Source of the DNA: Phenylobacterium sp. CCH9-H3
GTDB taxonomy: Bacteria; Pseudomonadota; Alphaproteobacteria; Caulobacterales; Caulobacteraceae
DNA length: 64,000 nt
Direction: 5' to 3'
NCBI RefSeq assembly: GCF_001557235.1
Contig: NZ_LSJI01000025.1
Span: 32,498-96,497, forward strand
Shown here: in pieces, positions 63,998 to 64,000 of the stretch
How positions within the stretch are numbered: the first letter of the stretch is position 1
How the letters are laid out: every line of letters begins with the position of its first letter
The notes under the pieces: generated by a model
Told to the model about the DNA's origin: nothing
Database searches by the model: none
What the model saw: the letters and a program-made list of their open reading frames with translations, nothing else
Translations under genes and position numbers: made by a program

Positions 63998-64000
63998 AGG

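Overview
The window is a GC-rich chromosomal segment of an alphaproteobacterium, most likely a Caulobacteraceae member of the Phenylobacterium/Caulobacter/Brevundimonas type. The evidence is four TonB-dependent receptors (two with the plug pattern of the Xanthomonas/Caulobacter TIGR01782 group), an alphaproteobacterial-type LexA box (GTTC-N7-GTTC), a TonB receptor/SapC/JmjC-cupin/tryptophan-halogenase operon, and housekeeping genes rpoD, dnaG, carA, carB, hemN and panD with alphaproteobacterial features. The genus assignment is inference; no rRNA is present.

Left part (1-31.7 kb): mostly nutrient-uptake modules. (a) 1-6.3 kb: a secreted amidohydrolase divergent from a TonB receptor / spinster-like MFS / TetR operon. 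(b) 6.3-8.5 kb: hemN and a LysE-type exporter. (c) 8.5-20.3 kb: a TonB receptor-SapC-JmjC/cupin-flavin halogenase operon, a GH3 glucosidase preceded by a 35-codon leader ORF and a strong hairpin, a LacI regulator and a divergent MFS permease. Three related 14-bp LacI-type operators, one before the receptor and two before the GH3 gene, suggest a single sugar regulon that includes the halogenase. (d) 20.4-26.7 kb: a 59-aa small protein, mobA, then fecI-fecR-STN TonB receptor-exported metallo-beta-lactamase-fold protein in one compact run. (e) 26.6-31.7 kb: a secreted tyrosine-phosphatase-like protein and a TonB receptor, divergent from a fused double-TetR regulator with a repeated operator-like sequence between them.

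Middle (31.8-42.5 kb): tRNA-Ile(CAU), a SIMPL protein, panD, lipoprotein and serine hydrolases, a pair of nested inverted repeats whose arms supply the stop codons of both flanking genes, a TfoX-like protein, a miniature flagellar-rod-like protein, a DUF6152 pair, a 2OG-Fe oxygenase, an M28 peptidase and a PEP-CTERM zinc metalloprotease.

Right part (42.5-64 kb): the dnaG-rpoD replication/transcription pair, with a candidate LexA box before dnaG and a sigma-32-like promoter before rpoD. Next come an ECF41 sigma factor operon with its carboxymuconolactone decarboxylase partner, a GxxExxY gene bounded by inverted repeats, a HAD hydrolase, and a PAS-HisKA-receiver protein that lacks the kinase ATPase domain. 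An isoquinoline-oxidoreductase-like molybdoenzyme pair follows, flanked by a perfect 24-bp direct repeat. The segment ends with DUF1272 and DUF1330 genes, carA, an ECF sigma/anti-sigma pair, carB and an esterase. No rRNA operon, CRISPR array, transposase or integrase was seen.
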